Shown here: positions 1 to 7,560 of the stretch, in pieces
How positions within the stretch are numbered: position 1 is the stretch's first letter
Layout of the letters: every line of letters begins with the position of its first letter
Assembly: GCA_936920625.1 (NCBI GenBank)
Contig: CAKZHC010000034.1
Location: 1 to 16,164, forward strand
Direction: 5' to 3'
DNA from: an uncultured Enterobacteriaceae bacterium
GTDB lineage: Bacteria; Pseudomonadota; Gammaproteobacteria; Enterobacterales; Enterobacteriaceae
DNA: 16,164 bases
The notes under the pieces: model-generated
Told to the model about the DNA's origin: nothing
Seen by the model: only the letters and a program-made list of their open reading frames with translations
Databases searched by the model: none
Translations under genes and position numbers: made by a program

Positions 1-426
1 TTGAGTATGCCCATTCAGCAGTGAAAAAAGATATACTTTTTCACATTCTGATAAACTTATTTACTTTATGGCTACATTTTCGTAATCATATTTTACATAT
101 CTATTTTTCTGCCATGCTTTCCCTTATTTTTTTGGTGTTAAGATACGGTATAATAAAAAATTTATGATTTTCATTAAAAACAATGAATTAGGCAGAATAA
201 GTTGGTTATGTTGCGGATATATTAAAATTTATAAACAGTGATAGGGTTATCATTTCATGACAACCTCTCGCGACAATTTCATCGTTTGATAATAAAATTC
301 TATACGTGCATAGCGAGATTAAACAGCTATCTTGCTTAATTAATAATAAAAATTGTCGAAGGTACAACAATCATTGGCGGTTTAATTTTTGTTAAAATAA
401 CAGGACAGTAAATTCAGAGGGTCTCA
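1..426. other. AT-rich intergenic region upstream of dtpA
   Basis: No credible coding sequence is visible on either strand; the reading frames are short and interrupted by stops. In E. coli the nth gene lies just upstream of dtpA, so its end may lie just outside the window. The right part should hold the dtpA promoter and leader. I see AT-rich stretches but no clear -35/-10 pair. A ribosome binding site, GAGGG at 417-421, sits five bases before the GTG start of dtpA. Confidence 0.6.
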
Positions 427-1896
427 GTGTCTACAAAAAGCAGTCTTAACAATAAGGCAGCCAGCCTTAATGTGTTTCGTCAACCCAAAGCATTCTATTT
501 AATTTTTTCCGTAGAATTATGGGAGCGTTTCGGATTCTATGGTTTGCAAGCTATTATCGCTGTTTATATGGTCAAACGGCTTGGCATGTCTGAAGCGGAG
601 TCTGTTACGTTATTCGCCTCATTTAGTGCACTGGTCTATGGCCTGATAGCTATCGGTGGCTGGCTGGGGGACAGAGTACTCGGCACCAAACGGGTCATTA
701 CCCTGGGGGTAGTGGTGCTGGCAATAGGGTACGCCCTTGTCGCCTGGTCGGGGCACAATGCCAGCGTTGTTTATACCGGCCTGGGTGCTATTGCAGTAGG
801 CAGCAGCCTGTTCAAAGCTAATCCCTCTGTTTTACTGTCTACCTGCTATGAAAAAGATGACCCGCGCCTGGATGGTGCGTTCACCATGTTTTATATGTCT
901 ATCAACCTTGGTTCACTGTTTTCCATGATGTTGACTCCCTGGCTGGCAGCAAAATATGGCTGGAGTGCAGCATTTGCACTTAGTGTCGTCGGATTATTAA
1001 TCACGCTACTTAACTTCCTGTTCTGCCAGCGACTGGTTAAAGATAATGGTTCGAAACCAGACTTTGCCCCACTCCATTTTGGTAAACTACTAGCCACGCT
1101 GGCCGGCATAGTAGTCCTGATTGCTCTGGCCACACTTCTGCTCCATTATCAGGATATTGCCAGAATCGTGCTTGCCGTGGTTGGAACAGGAATTGTGCTG
1201 GTGCTTATCAGACTGGTGTATACGATGCAGGGTATAGGCAGACGCAGAATGACTGTCGCAGTTTTACTGATGCTTGAAGCGGTTGTTTTCTATGTTCTTT
1301 ACATGCAAATGCCCACCTCTCTCAACTTCTTTGCTATCCGTAATGTTGAACACAGCCTTCTCGGTTTTACCTTTGAACCAGAGCAGTTCCAGGCTTTAAA
1401 TCCTTTCTGGATCATGCTGGCCAGCCCGATTATGGCCGCGGTCTATAATAAACTGGGTAATCGCCTGCCAATGCCACAAAAGTTCGCTATCGGTATGGTG
1501 CTATGTTCAGCGGCATTCCTGATTTTACCGCTTGGCGTCAATTTCGCGAATGATAAAGGAATTGTGTCTGTCTGGTGGCTGGTATGGAGTTATGCACTAC
1601 AGAGTGTCGGCGAGCTAATGATCTCCGGACTGGGCCTTGCGATGGTAGCCCAACTGGTGCCTCAGAGACTGATGGGGTTCATTATGGGAGCCTGGTTCCT
1701 CACTACTGCCGGAGCGGCACTTGTTGCTGGTCACGTTGCCAGCCTGATGGCAATACCTGATAATGTTACCAATCCCTTAGTATCATTACATATTTATGGC
1801 GATGTATTTATGAAGATTGGTATCACCACTGGAATCATCGCAGGATTGATGCTTATCACCGCTCCACTGCTTAGCCGTCTTACCAGAGAAGAGTGA
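427..1896 (+). CDS. dtpA: Di/tripeptide permease A (proton-coupled POT/PTR2 family)
   Basis: An inner-membrane proton symporter that imports dipeptides and tripeptides. The 489-residue protein matches E. coli DtpA (formerly TppB/YdgR, about 500 residues) along almost its whole length, with a shorter C-terminal tail ending LSRLTREE. The POT signature ExxERFxYYG appears as ELWERFGFYG at residues 30-39, with Phe at 37 where E. coli has Tyr. The family motif GGWLGDRVLGTKRVI follows at about residues 77-91, as does FKANPSVLLSTCYE. Hydrophobic segments throughout fit the 14-helix POT fold. The start is GTG, as in E. coli, preceded by GAGGG at good spacing. In E. coli gstA lies between dtpA and pdxY; here only 127 bases separate this gene from the convergent pdxY. 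In E. coli the gene is reported to be OmpR-dependent; no such site was identified here. Confidence 0.96.
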   Translation: MSTKSSLNNKAASLNVFRQPKAFYLIFSVELWERFGFYGLQAIIAVYMVKRLGMSEAESVTLFASFSALVYGLIAIGGWLGDRVLGTKRVITLGVVVLAIGYALVAWSGHNASVVYTGLGAIAVGSSLFKANPSVLLSTCYEKDDPRLDGAFTMFYMSINLGSLFSMMLTPWLAAKYGWSAAFALSVVGLLITLLNFLFCQRLVKDNGSKPDFAPLHFGKLLATLAGIVVLIALATLLLHYQDIARIVLAVVGTGIVLVLIRLVYTMQGIGRRRMTVAVLLMLEAVVFYVLYMQMPTSLNFFAIRNVEHSLLGFTFEPEQFQALNPFWIMLASPIMAAVYNKLGNRLPMPQKFAIGMVLCSAAFLILPLGVNFANDKGIVSVWWLVWSYALQSVGELMISGLGLAMVAQLVPQRLMGFIMGAWFLTTAGAALVAGHVASLMAIPDNVTNPLVSLHIYGDVFMKIGITTGIIAGLMLITAPLLSRLTREE

Positions 1897-1914
1897 TCTC
1901 TGCTTTGCATGCTT

Positions 1915-1943
1915 CCACGTAGTGTCATAAGGACACTACGTGG
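1915..1943. terminator. Perfect 12-bp stem-loop between convergent dtpA and pdxY
   Basis: The arms CCACGTAGTGTC (1915-1926) and GACACTACGTGG (1932-1943) are perfectly complementary around the five-base loop ATAAG. The structure lies 18 bases after the dtpA stop, between two converging genes, so it could end or stabilise transcripts from either side. No T-run follows on either strand, so it is not a canonical intrinsic terminator; an mRNA 3'-end stabiliser or a protein-binding palindrome are alternatives. Confidence 0.45.
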
Positions 1944-2023
1944 TCAGAACCAAGATCTGCTAACCCCTCAGTAATCTTCTATATCGCCATCAGCTAACAG
2001 AACGTTGTCAGATGAATCTGACC

Positions 2024-2884
2024 TCAAAGCTTATTTGCCGCAAAGTGATGGTCTGGTTCCACAATTTTTTGCTGTGCTGCTACCAGCTGTAATTCATATT
2101 CGCCCATCTGATGGGTGGTTAACATGACATCATATACAGCGGCAGTAATGTGTTCCAGCGCCGTTTGCAATGATTTACCCTGTAACAGGTCCACCAGCAG
2201 CAGGCCACTGGTTAAATCGCCAACACCCACCGGCTGACGCACACCGAAATCTACCAGAGGCCTGTCAATATGCCAGGCTTCATCTGCGGTGACCAGAAGC
2301 ATTTCCAGCCGGTCACTGCGTCTCCCTGCACGGGCCAAATGTTTAATCAGCACAATACGCGGCCCTGAAGCTATCAACTGCCGGCTAACCTTTATTGCAG
2401 ATTCCACAGAAGTAACGCTGCAGGCGCCCAGTACCTCCAGTTCAAGTAAATTTGGTGCGATAATATCAGCTGCCGACAAGGCAAAATCTACAAAAAATTC
2501 AGCCACACCTGCGGCCACTACACAACCCTTTTCCGAGTGGCCCATAACCGGATCGCAGAAATACCATGCGTTGGGATTGGCTGTTTTCACCTGATTTACT
2601 ATCTGCAAAACCTGCTCACCCTGCTCAGCCGACCCTAAATAGCCGCTAAGAACCGCATCACAGGTTTTCAAACGATCTATGGCAGCAATACCCGCAGTAA
2701 CTTCAGTCAGGTGCCCGGCAGGCATTACCATACCCCGCCACTGACCATACTGCGTGTGATTTGAAAACTGGACAGTGTTTAATGGCCAGACATTAACACC
2801 CATACGGCGCATAGGAAATTCTGCTGCGCTGTTGCCAGCATGGCCATAAACTGTATGAGACTGTATTGAAAGAATATTTTTCAT
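2024..2884 (-). CDS. pdxY: Pyridoxal kinase PdxY
   Basis: A cytoplasmic ribokinase-fold enzyme of vitamin B6 salvage that phosphorylates pyridoxal with ATP. At 286 residues it matches E. coli PdxY (287) end to end. The N-terminus holds the substrate-binding segment SIQSHTVYGHAGNSAAEFPM (residues 6-25). DPVMGHSEKGC (111-121) carries the Cys equivalent to E. coli Cys122, which contacts the substrate aldehyde. The anion-hole motif GVGDLTSG (220-227) contains the catalytic Asp223. The start is set by a strong AGGAAGG ribosome binding site about eight bases upstream of ATG. It lies 80 bases downstream of tyrS, and in E. coli pdxH, tyrS and pdxY form one transcription unit. A short inverted repeat (GTCAGA/TCTGAC, 2007-2022) lies just after the stop and may protect the mRNA end. 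The close relative PdxK is excluded by the strong full-length PdxY match and the genomic position. Confidence 0.96.
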   Translation of the reverse strand: MKNILSIQSHTVYGHAGNSAAEFPMRRMGVNVWPLNTVQFSNHTQYGQWRGMVMPAGHLTEVTAGIAAIDRLKTCDAVLSGYLGSAEQGEQVLQIVNQVKTANPNAWYFCDPVMGHSEKGCVVAAGVAEFFVDFALSAADIIAPNLLELEVLGACSVTSVESAIKVSRQLIASGPRIVLIKHLARAGRRSDRLEMLLVTADEAWHIDRPLVDFGVRQPVGVGDLTSGLLLVDLLQGKSLQTALEHITAAVYDVMLTTHQMGEYELQLVAAQQKIVEPDHHFAANKL

Positions 2885-2964
2885 AACAGACCTTCCTTTC
2901 TACACCTAACGCAACCCGCTGGTAGCCGGCCAGTGATTTTATTTCTGCAAAGCTCCATAACCGA

Positions 2965-4236
2965 TTACCAGCAACCCAGGCAGTAGTGTTTTTTCCCTCG
3001 TCTTAGTACAGTGTACCGGCCAAAAAGCTTGTCACTATGACTAAAACGATATTCAGCATCACTCTGCTTTTCTCCATTAAGCGTTACCGCATTAGCACTA
3101 ATCATCGTACGAGCCTGACCACGGGACGGAGCCAGTTGCGATTTTACCAGAGCCTGTTGCAAATCATCTCTCTCCTCGAGCATAACCGTTGGCATCCCAT
3201 CCTGTGCCAGCTGTGCAAAATCGGCTTCAGTTAGTGCATTTAGTGCGCCAGAAAACAAGCATTGCGTGATACGCTGCGCGGCTGCCAGCCCCTCCTCGCC
3301 ATGTACAATACGAGTAACTTCTTCTGCCAGAATGAGCTGCGCACGTGGCGCACAGCCGCTCTCTTTATCTTCGTCGCCGATAGCATCGATCTCTTCAATA
3401 CTCAGGAAGGTGAAAAACTTGAGAAAGCGGTAAACATCAGCATCCGCAGTGTTTAACCAGAACTGATAAAAGTGGTAAGGACTGGTTTTGCTAGCATCCA
3501 GCCACACTGCTCCTCCCTCCGTTTTACCGAATTTAGTCCCATCAGCTTTAGTTATAAGTGGTACGGTAAGCCCCCAGGTTTGGTTCTGATGCAGACGGCG
3601 GGTCAGATCTATGCCTGAAACAATATTCCCCCATTGATCGGAGCCACCAATTTGCAGCTCTACACTGTGACGCCTGTTTAGTTCGGCAAAATCGTATCCC
3701 TGCAACAGATTATATGAGAATTCTGTAAAAGAGATCCCCTGATCCTCACGTTTGAGACGTTGTTTGACCGCTTCTCTGTTAATCATCTGGTTAACAGAGA
3801 AATGCTTTCCCACATCACGCAGAAAAGTCAGGATATTCATCCCACCCAGCCAGTCATAGTTGTTGACTGCGATAGCACTGTTATCACCACAATCAAAACT
3901 GAGAAAGGGAGCGACCTGATTGCGTATTTTTTCGCTCCAGTTAAGCACTGTCTCTGCCGAATTAAGCCGGCGCTCTGTTGCTTTAAAGCTGGGATCACCT
4001 ATCAGGCCAGTTGCTCCCCCGACTAGCGCAACAGGCTGGTGTCCGGCAAGCTGGAAACGTTTAAGACAAAGTAACGGTACCAGATGACCTAAATGCAGGC
4101 TCTCTGCGGTAGGATCGAAACCACAATAGACTGCAATGGGGCCCTGCGCCAGGCGCTCTGTTAACCCCGGGGCATCGGTTATCTGGGCCACAAGACCTCG
4201 TTCCTGCAACTGCTTTATTAGATCACTGCCAGTCAT
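2965..4236 (-). CDS. tyrS: Tyrosine--tRNA ligase
   Basis: A cytoplasmic class I aminoacyl-tRNA synthetase that charges tRNA-Tyr, active as a homodimer. The protein is 423 residues (E. coli 424). The Rossmann-fold catalytic domain has the HIGH-type motif HLGH at residues 48-51 and the KMSKS-type motif KFGKT at 235-239. Tyrosine and ATP pocket segments such as GGATGLIGDPS and QIGGSDQWGN are intact, and a C-terminal S4 RNA-binding domain spans roughly 355-420. I chose ATG at 4236 because GGAG lies six bases before it and it matches the E. coli N-terminus; an in-frame ATG four codons upstream overlaps that ribosome site and has none of its own. The gap to pdxH is 133 bases and holds a weak minus-strand hairpin (arms 4312-4317 and 4332-4337) followed by five T's. 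That could attenuate read-through from pdxH, but the stem is only 6 bp. Confidence 0.97.
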   Translation of the reverse strand: MTGSDLIKQLQERGLVAQITDAPGLTERLAQGPIAVYCGFDPTAESLHLGHLVPLLCLKRFQLAGHQPVALVGGATGLIGDPSFKATERRLNSAETVLNWSEKIRNQVAPFLSFDCGDNSAIAVNNYDWLGGMNILTFLRDVGKHFSVNQMINREAVKQRLKREDQGISFTEFSYNLLQGYDFAELNRRHSVELQIGGSDQWGNIVSGIDLTRRLHQNQTWGLTVPLITKADGTKFGKTEGGAVWLDASKTSPYHFYQFWLNTADADVYRFLKFFTFLSIEEIDAIGDEDKESGCAPRAQLILAEEVTRIVHGEEGLAAAQRITQCLFSGALNALTEADFAQLAQDGMPTVMLEERDDLQQALVKSQLAPSRGQARTMISANAVTLNGEKQSDAEYRFSHSDKLFGRYTVLRRGKKHYCLGCW

Positions 4237-4369
4237 TAAAAACTCCATATAAAACGTCAGCACTCCGGCAGGCAGACAACATTGTGATCTGCACGAGCGC
4301 TAATGTAAAAAGGTATTCAGAATAAATCGCCAATACCATTCATGCCAGAACTTAATAGGAATAATAAAG

Positions 4370-5026
4370 TCAGGGCGCCAGCCGGTCTATTAGCCATCCA
4401 GCTGAAGTTCGCTGATAGAAAAAGCGATCATGCAAGCGGTGTTCTCCCCCCTGCCAGAATTCATATGTATTGATGACAACGCGAAAACCACCCCAGAAAC
4501 CCGGCAACGGAACTTCATTAGACTGAAACTTCTTTTTTAATTCGAGGAACTTACCTTCGATTATGCTACGGGATGAAATGCGGCTTGACTGGCGCGATGC
4601 CCATGCGCCAATCTGACTGTCACGAGGACGAGAGTGAAAATAGTTCATCACTTCCGGCACTGGCAGTGACTGCACCTCCCCCAGTACGAGGACCTGACGC
4701 TCCAGCATGTGCCAGGGAAACAGCAGGCTGACACGCGGGTTATGACTGAGGTGTTGAGCCTTACGGCTGCCAAGATTGGTATAAAATACCATGCCCCGCT
4801 GATCGCAATGTTTAAGCAAAACAATCCTCTGAAATGGCTGGCCACTGCTGTCAACCGTCGCCAGAGACATAGCGTTAGCCTCAGGCAACCCGCTATCCAC
4901 TACCTGTTGCAACCAGAGATCAAACAAGTCTGCCGGATCGCCAGGCAGATCTTTTCGACGCAGCCCGCCACGAGCATACTCACGCCTCAGATGGGCAATT
5001 TTTTGTAATTCCTTGTTATTAATCAC
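4370..5026 (-). CDS. pdxH: Pyridoxine/pyridoxamine 5'-phosphate oxidase
   Basis: An FMN-dependent cytoplasmic enzyme that oxidises pyridoxine or pyridoxamine 5'-phosphate to pyridoxal 5'-phosphate, the last step of de novo and salvage B6 synthesis. Its 218 residues equal the E. coli length. Family signatures include QRIVLLKH and FYTNLGSRKA for FMN binding, the segment SRPRDSQIGAW, and the C-terminal WQGGEHRLHDRF with the terminal DRLAP. The ATG start lies only ten bases after the mliC stop, so the two are probably co-transcribed. With pdxY two genes downstream, the cluster combines kinase and oxidase steps of B6 salvage. No damage to the gene is visible. Confidence 0.97.
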   Translation of the reverse strand: MINNKELQKIAHLRREYARGGLRRKDLPGDPADLFDLWLQQVVDSGLPEANAMSLATVDSSGQPFQRIVLLKHCDQRGMVFYTNLGSRKAQHLSHNPRVSLLFPWHMLERQVLVLGEVQSLPVPEVMNYFHSRPRDSQIGAWASRQSSRISSRSIIEGKFLELKKKFQSNEVPLPGFWGGFRVVINTYEFWQGGEHRLHDRFFYQRTSAGWLIDRLAP

Positions 5027-5036
5027 TATTATTGCC

Positions 5037-5366
5037 TCACCTTCTCACTTGATTCGGGCTTAACTCACAATCATCAATAATGATTTTATCATCACGTTCT
5101 ACAAACGCACTGTCGCCTTTCATCCAGAACACATAACTATCATCCTCATAACGCGCACCTGATGCCGATATTACCTGCCGGAGAGTACGCGAGCTGCCAT
5201 CGAGAATCAGTTTGACTTGTTGCTGAATATTGTCTAATTCTACCGTTAATGGCATGGTGCCACAGCGATAGTTCAATACCTCTTTTTGGCGACTGGTTTG
5301 CGGCATTAAACTGCATCCGGAAAACAATAAAGTGCAAATTATTATTCCCGTTCTTAACAAAAACAT
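5037..5366 (-). CDS. mliC: Membrane-bound C-type lysozyme inhibitor lipoprotein
   Basis: A predicted envelope lipoprotein that blocks host C-type lysozyme. The 109-residue product has a hydrophobic signal ending in the lipobox-like FSGC, so lipidation would be at Cys18. The -3 residue is Phe rather than the more usual Leu. The mature part matches E. coli MliC (YdhA). It has a Cys pair (YRCGT near 35 and DDCEL near 101) and the conserved loop SASGARY...YVFWMKGD, which in this family inserts into the lysozyme active site. The ATG is preceded by AAGGA nine bases upstream. It sits 18 bases after anmK and 10 bases before pdxH, in one tight cluster on the minus strand. Confidence 0.93.
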   Translation of the reverse strand: MFLLRTGIIICTLLFSGCSLMPQTSRQKEVLNYRCGTMPLTVELDNIQQQVKLILDGSSRTLRQVISASGARYEDDSYVFWMKGDSAFVERDDKIIIDDCELSPNQVRR

Positions 5367-5384
5367 TTTAGGTAATCCTTGAAT

Positions 5385-6503
5385 TTATTGGTTGGACACA
5401 TTGGCTGGCCAGATAGCGCCCAGTATACTGGTTTCTCTCGCTCCCGTGACCGCAGGAAGATTACCGGGCAGCCCGGACAGCGTCCTGGAAGCAAGCCAGG
5501 CAAACGCCATTGCTTCCACGCTATCACTATGGATACCCAGCTCATCAGTGCAGCCGACTTTGGTTTTCCGCAGCATTGCGGCTATACGGGACATTAGCAG
5601 AGAATGGTGCGCCCCTCCCCCACATACATACAGATGATCACATTCACCGCATAACATAACCTGTTCAGCAATGGTCACTGCTGTTAGTTCAACAAGCGTC
5701 CTTTGAACATCTTCAGGCCGCATAGGAGGAAAATTAGCCAGCTGCTGCTTAAGCCAGCTTAAGTTAAAATATTCACGCCCGGTGCTTTTGGGCGGTGGCA
5801 GCGCAAACCAGGGATCATCCAACATATAATGTAATAAAGGCATAACAAGATGACCTTGACTGGCCCATTTGCCATTTTCATCATATAAGTGCCCCTGATG
5901 ATGATAGATCCAGCTGTCTGATAAAATGTTACCAGGCCCGGTGTCATACCCTCGCACCAGTTCACCAGGGAAAAGTATAGTAATGTTAGCGATTCCGCCA
6001 ATATTAAGCACAATGCGACGTTCTGCAGGATGCATGAATACGGCCTGATGAAAAGCTGGAACCAGCGGGGCGCCCTCTCCTCCAAGGGCGATATCCCGCC
6101 TGCGAAAATCGCCCACGACCGTGATACCTGTCATCGCTGCAATCAGATTATTATCACCAATTTGCATACTATGGGGCGCCTCACCCCGCGGCTGGTGCCA
6201 TATTGTTTGTCCAGAACTGCCAATAGCCACCACAGTTTTGATTTTTACCCTTTCCTGCACCAGCAGCTCCAGCACAGCTTCTGCAAATAGTTTTCCTAAA
6301 TAGTGATCTAATTGCCCCAGTTGTGAGAGCGTTACTAACTGTCCCTGACATACGGACAGGATCTGCAATCGGAACTCCAGCGGTATTGGATAAGTGATGC
6401 TGGCCAGCTGAATCGTTTTCTCTTCTTCCAGCTGAGCTAACACGACATCCACTCCATCGAGGCTGGTTCCTGACATCATACCGATGTAATAACCTGATTT
6501 CAT
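5385..6503 (-). CDS. anmK: Anhydro-N-acetylmuramic acid kinase
   Basis: A cytoplasmic enzyme of peptidoglycan recycling: it opens the 1,6-anhydro ring of anhydro-MurNAc and phosphorylates it to MurNAc-6-phosphate using ATP. The protein is 372 residues (E. coli 369). The ATP-binding MSGTSLDGVD lies at residues 10-19, GDFRRRDIALGG at about 131-142, and NIGGIANIT then GYDTGPGN at 185-192, whose Asp187 is the expected catalytic base. CGGGAHH lies toward the C-terminus. I chose ATG at 6503, which matches the E. coli start; a GTG five codons upstream lacks a ribosome site. The ribosome site for the ATG is itself weak (GGG seven bases upstream). Residues 96-100 read SSGQT where homologues I recall have [CS]HGQT, a substitution at a conserved His. 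It heads the minus-strand cluster and is divergent from slyB. Confidence 0.95.
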   Translation of the reverse strand: MKSGYYIGMMSGTSLDGVDVVLAQLEEEKTIQLASITYPIPLEFRLQILSVCQGQLVTLSQLGQLDHYLGKLFAEAVLELLVQERVKIKTVVAIGSSGQTIWHQPRGEAPHSMQIGDNNLIAAMTGITVVGDFRRRDIALGGEGAPLVPAFHQAVFMHPAERRIVLNIGGIANITILFPGELVRGYDTGPGNILSDSWIYHHQGHLYDENGKWASQGHLVMPLLHYMLDDPWFALPPPKSTGREYFNLSWLKQQLANFPPMRPEDVQRTLVELTAVTIAEQVMLCGECDHLYVCGGGAHHSLLMSRIAAMLRKTKVGCTDELGIHSDSVEAMAFAWLASRTLSGLPGNLPAVTGARETSILGAIWPANVSNQ

Positions 6504-6722
6504 TTTTATACCCAACACATTCGATTGTGACTCGTCTGGAAAAAATCAAAGTGCAGCACTATGATGAGTTATGCTTAACATTGCAACGTAATGATAATAT
6601 CGCTCATTCTGAACTTTTGTTAGTAACATTGGCTTTAGCGAGTTAAGATTTTAGCTAACCAAATGCTGTCTGTATAAATTGGTTGAATTACAATGTAAAT
6701 TCTGATGTCTATGCAAAGCTTT

Positions 6723-6752
6723 TTGTTTATCGGCCTTTCCGTACTCTATAAT
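6723..6752 (+). promoter_or_regulatory. Probable slyB promoter
   Basis: A perfect -10 hexamer TATAAT lies at 6747-6752, with the -35-like TTGTTT at 6723-6728 and 18 bases between. Transcription would start near 6759, about 50 bases before slyB. In E. coli slyB is controlled by PhoP. Here only one PhoP-like half site (TGTTTA, 6724-6729) is visible, without a partner at the usual spacing, so PhoP control is not supported by what I can see. Confidence 0.55.
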
Positions 6753-6810
6753 AAAGAAGGCTGAGCTTACAGGTCATCCACTGACCAGGTGTTCTACTAA
6801 AGGAGCATTA

Positions 6811-7278
6811 ATGATGTTCAAACGTTTGTTTATCGTGATATTAACCGGAATGACGCTGGCTGGATGCGTCAATGACAGCCTGTCAGGTGATACCTACCGC
6901 GCTTCTGAAGCAAAGCAGGTTCAAAGCATCAGCTATGGTACCGTGGTACATGTCCGTCCGATAAAAATCCAGGGAGACGATGATAATAATGTCATTGGTG
7001 CTATTGGTGGTGCTGTACTAGGGGGATTTGTCGGTAACACTATCGGAGGCGGTTCCGGTCGTAAGCTGGCAACAGCAGGAGGGGCACTGGCTGGTGCACT
7101 GGCCGGGCAAGGCGTTCAAAGCGCTGCAAACAGAGCCAGTGGCGTTGAACTGGAAATCCGTAAAGATGACGGCAACAGCATTGTAGTGGTTCAAAAACAA
7201 TCCGCGAGTAAATTCGCAGTAGGCCAGCGAGTAGCAATGGCATCAAATGGCCGCCAGATTACCGTTTCACCACGTTAA
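6811..7278 (+). CDS. slyB: Outer-membrane lipoprotein SlyB (glycine-zipper family)
   Basis: A small lipoprotein that supports outer-membrane integrity under stress. Its 155 residues equal E. coli SlyB. The signal peptide ends at the lipobox LAGC, giving lipidation at Cys19. A glycine-zipper region with GAIGGAVLGGFVGNTIGGG and GGALAGALAGQG spans roughly 62-97 and is the membrane-associated part of the family. It is followed by the conserved soluble segment GVELEIRKDDG and a QKQ...GQRV...VSPR end. Two adjacent ATG codons are possible starts; the first, five bases after AGGAG, matches the expected length. It is divergent from anmK and convergent with ydhL. In E. coli its convergent neighbour is slyA, which is absent here. 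Confidence 0.95.
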   Translation: MMFKRLFIVILTGMTLAGCVNDSLSGDTYRASEAKQVQSISYGTVVHVRPIKIQGDDDNNVIGAIGGAVLGGFVGNTIGGGSGRKLATAGGALAGALAGQGVQSAANRASGVELEIRKDDGNSIVVVQKQSASKFAVGQRVAMASNGRQITVSPR

Positions 7279-7300
7279 CAGACAAATAAGCGGTTTTACC

Positions 7301-7342
7301 TCAACCCGAGCTATTTTGATTTACCAAAATAGCTCGGGTTGA
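7301..7342. terminator. Long perfect stem-loop between convergent slyB and ydhL
   Basis: An 18-bp perfect stem (arms 7301-7318 and 7325-7342, core ACCCGAGCTATTTTG) closes a six-base loop. It starts 22 bases after the slyB stop, and its right arm encodes the last six codons of ydhL on the other strand. The position between convergent genes suggests a shared bidirectional terminator. No T-run follows on either side, so termination efficiency is uncertain. Confidence 0.6.
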
Positions 7343-7560
7343 TCTGGCGGCAACGGTGCTGTTTTGATATGACGCTGAAGCCGCAGTGCACGCCGACGGC
7401 ACAACCGCAGCACTTCGCGTTTTTGAGAGTCACTCATTTTCATCCAGGTAAAACGCTCATCGCGATTACGCATACAACCTTTGCAATACCCCTTATTATC
7501 CGTCTGACAGATCCCCCGACAGGGACTGGGTACCGGGAAAAATTCGAGCTGCTCCGCCAC
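7321..7560 (-). CDS. ydhL: DUF1289 small cysteine-rich protein (YdhL family)
   Basis: A small cytoplasmic protein of unknown molecular function. From a GTG start at 7560 it is 79 residues, the same length as E. coli YdhL, and begins MAEQLEFFPVPSPCRGIC. Four cysteines form CRGIC-x7-CKGC (residues 14-29), which looks like a metal-binding knuckle and is the hallmark of DUF1289; the Arg-rich segment RNRDERFTWMKMS follows. I prefer this GTG to an upstream in-frame start because the extra residues have no counterpart in the family and GGGG lies five bases before the GTG. Its final codons lie in the stem shared with the slyB 3' end. In E. coli it sits next to nemR, which is missing here. Confidence 0.85.
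   Translation of the reverse strand: MAEQLEFFPVPSPCRGICQTDNKGYCKGCMRNRDERFTWMKMSDSQKREVLRLCRRRALRLQRHIKTAPLPPDQPELFW

Noticed and set aside
1..40. Possible 3' end of nth at the window edge
   Set aside because: One frame starts with E-Y as in the end of E. coli Nth, but the following residues do not match and no stop falls at the expected place.
6724..6741. PhoP box upstream of slyB
   Set aside because: Only one half site (TGTTTA) is present; the second half at 11-bp spacing is absent, and the distance to the -10 is too long for a typical PhoP promoter.
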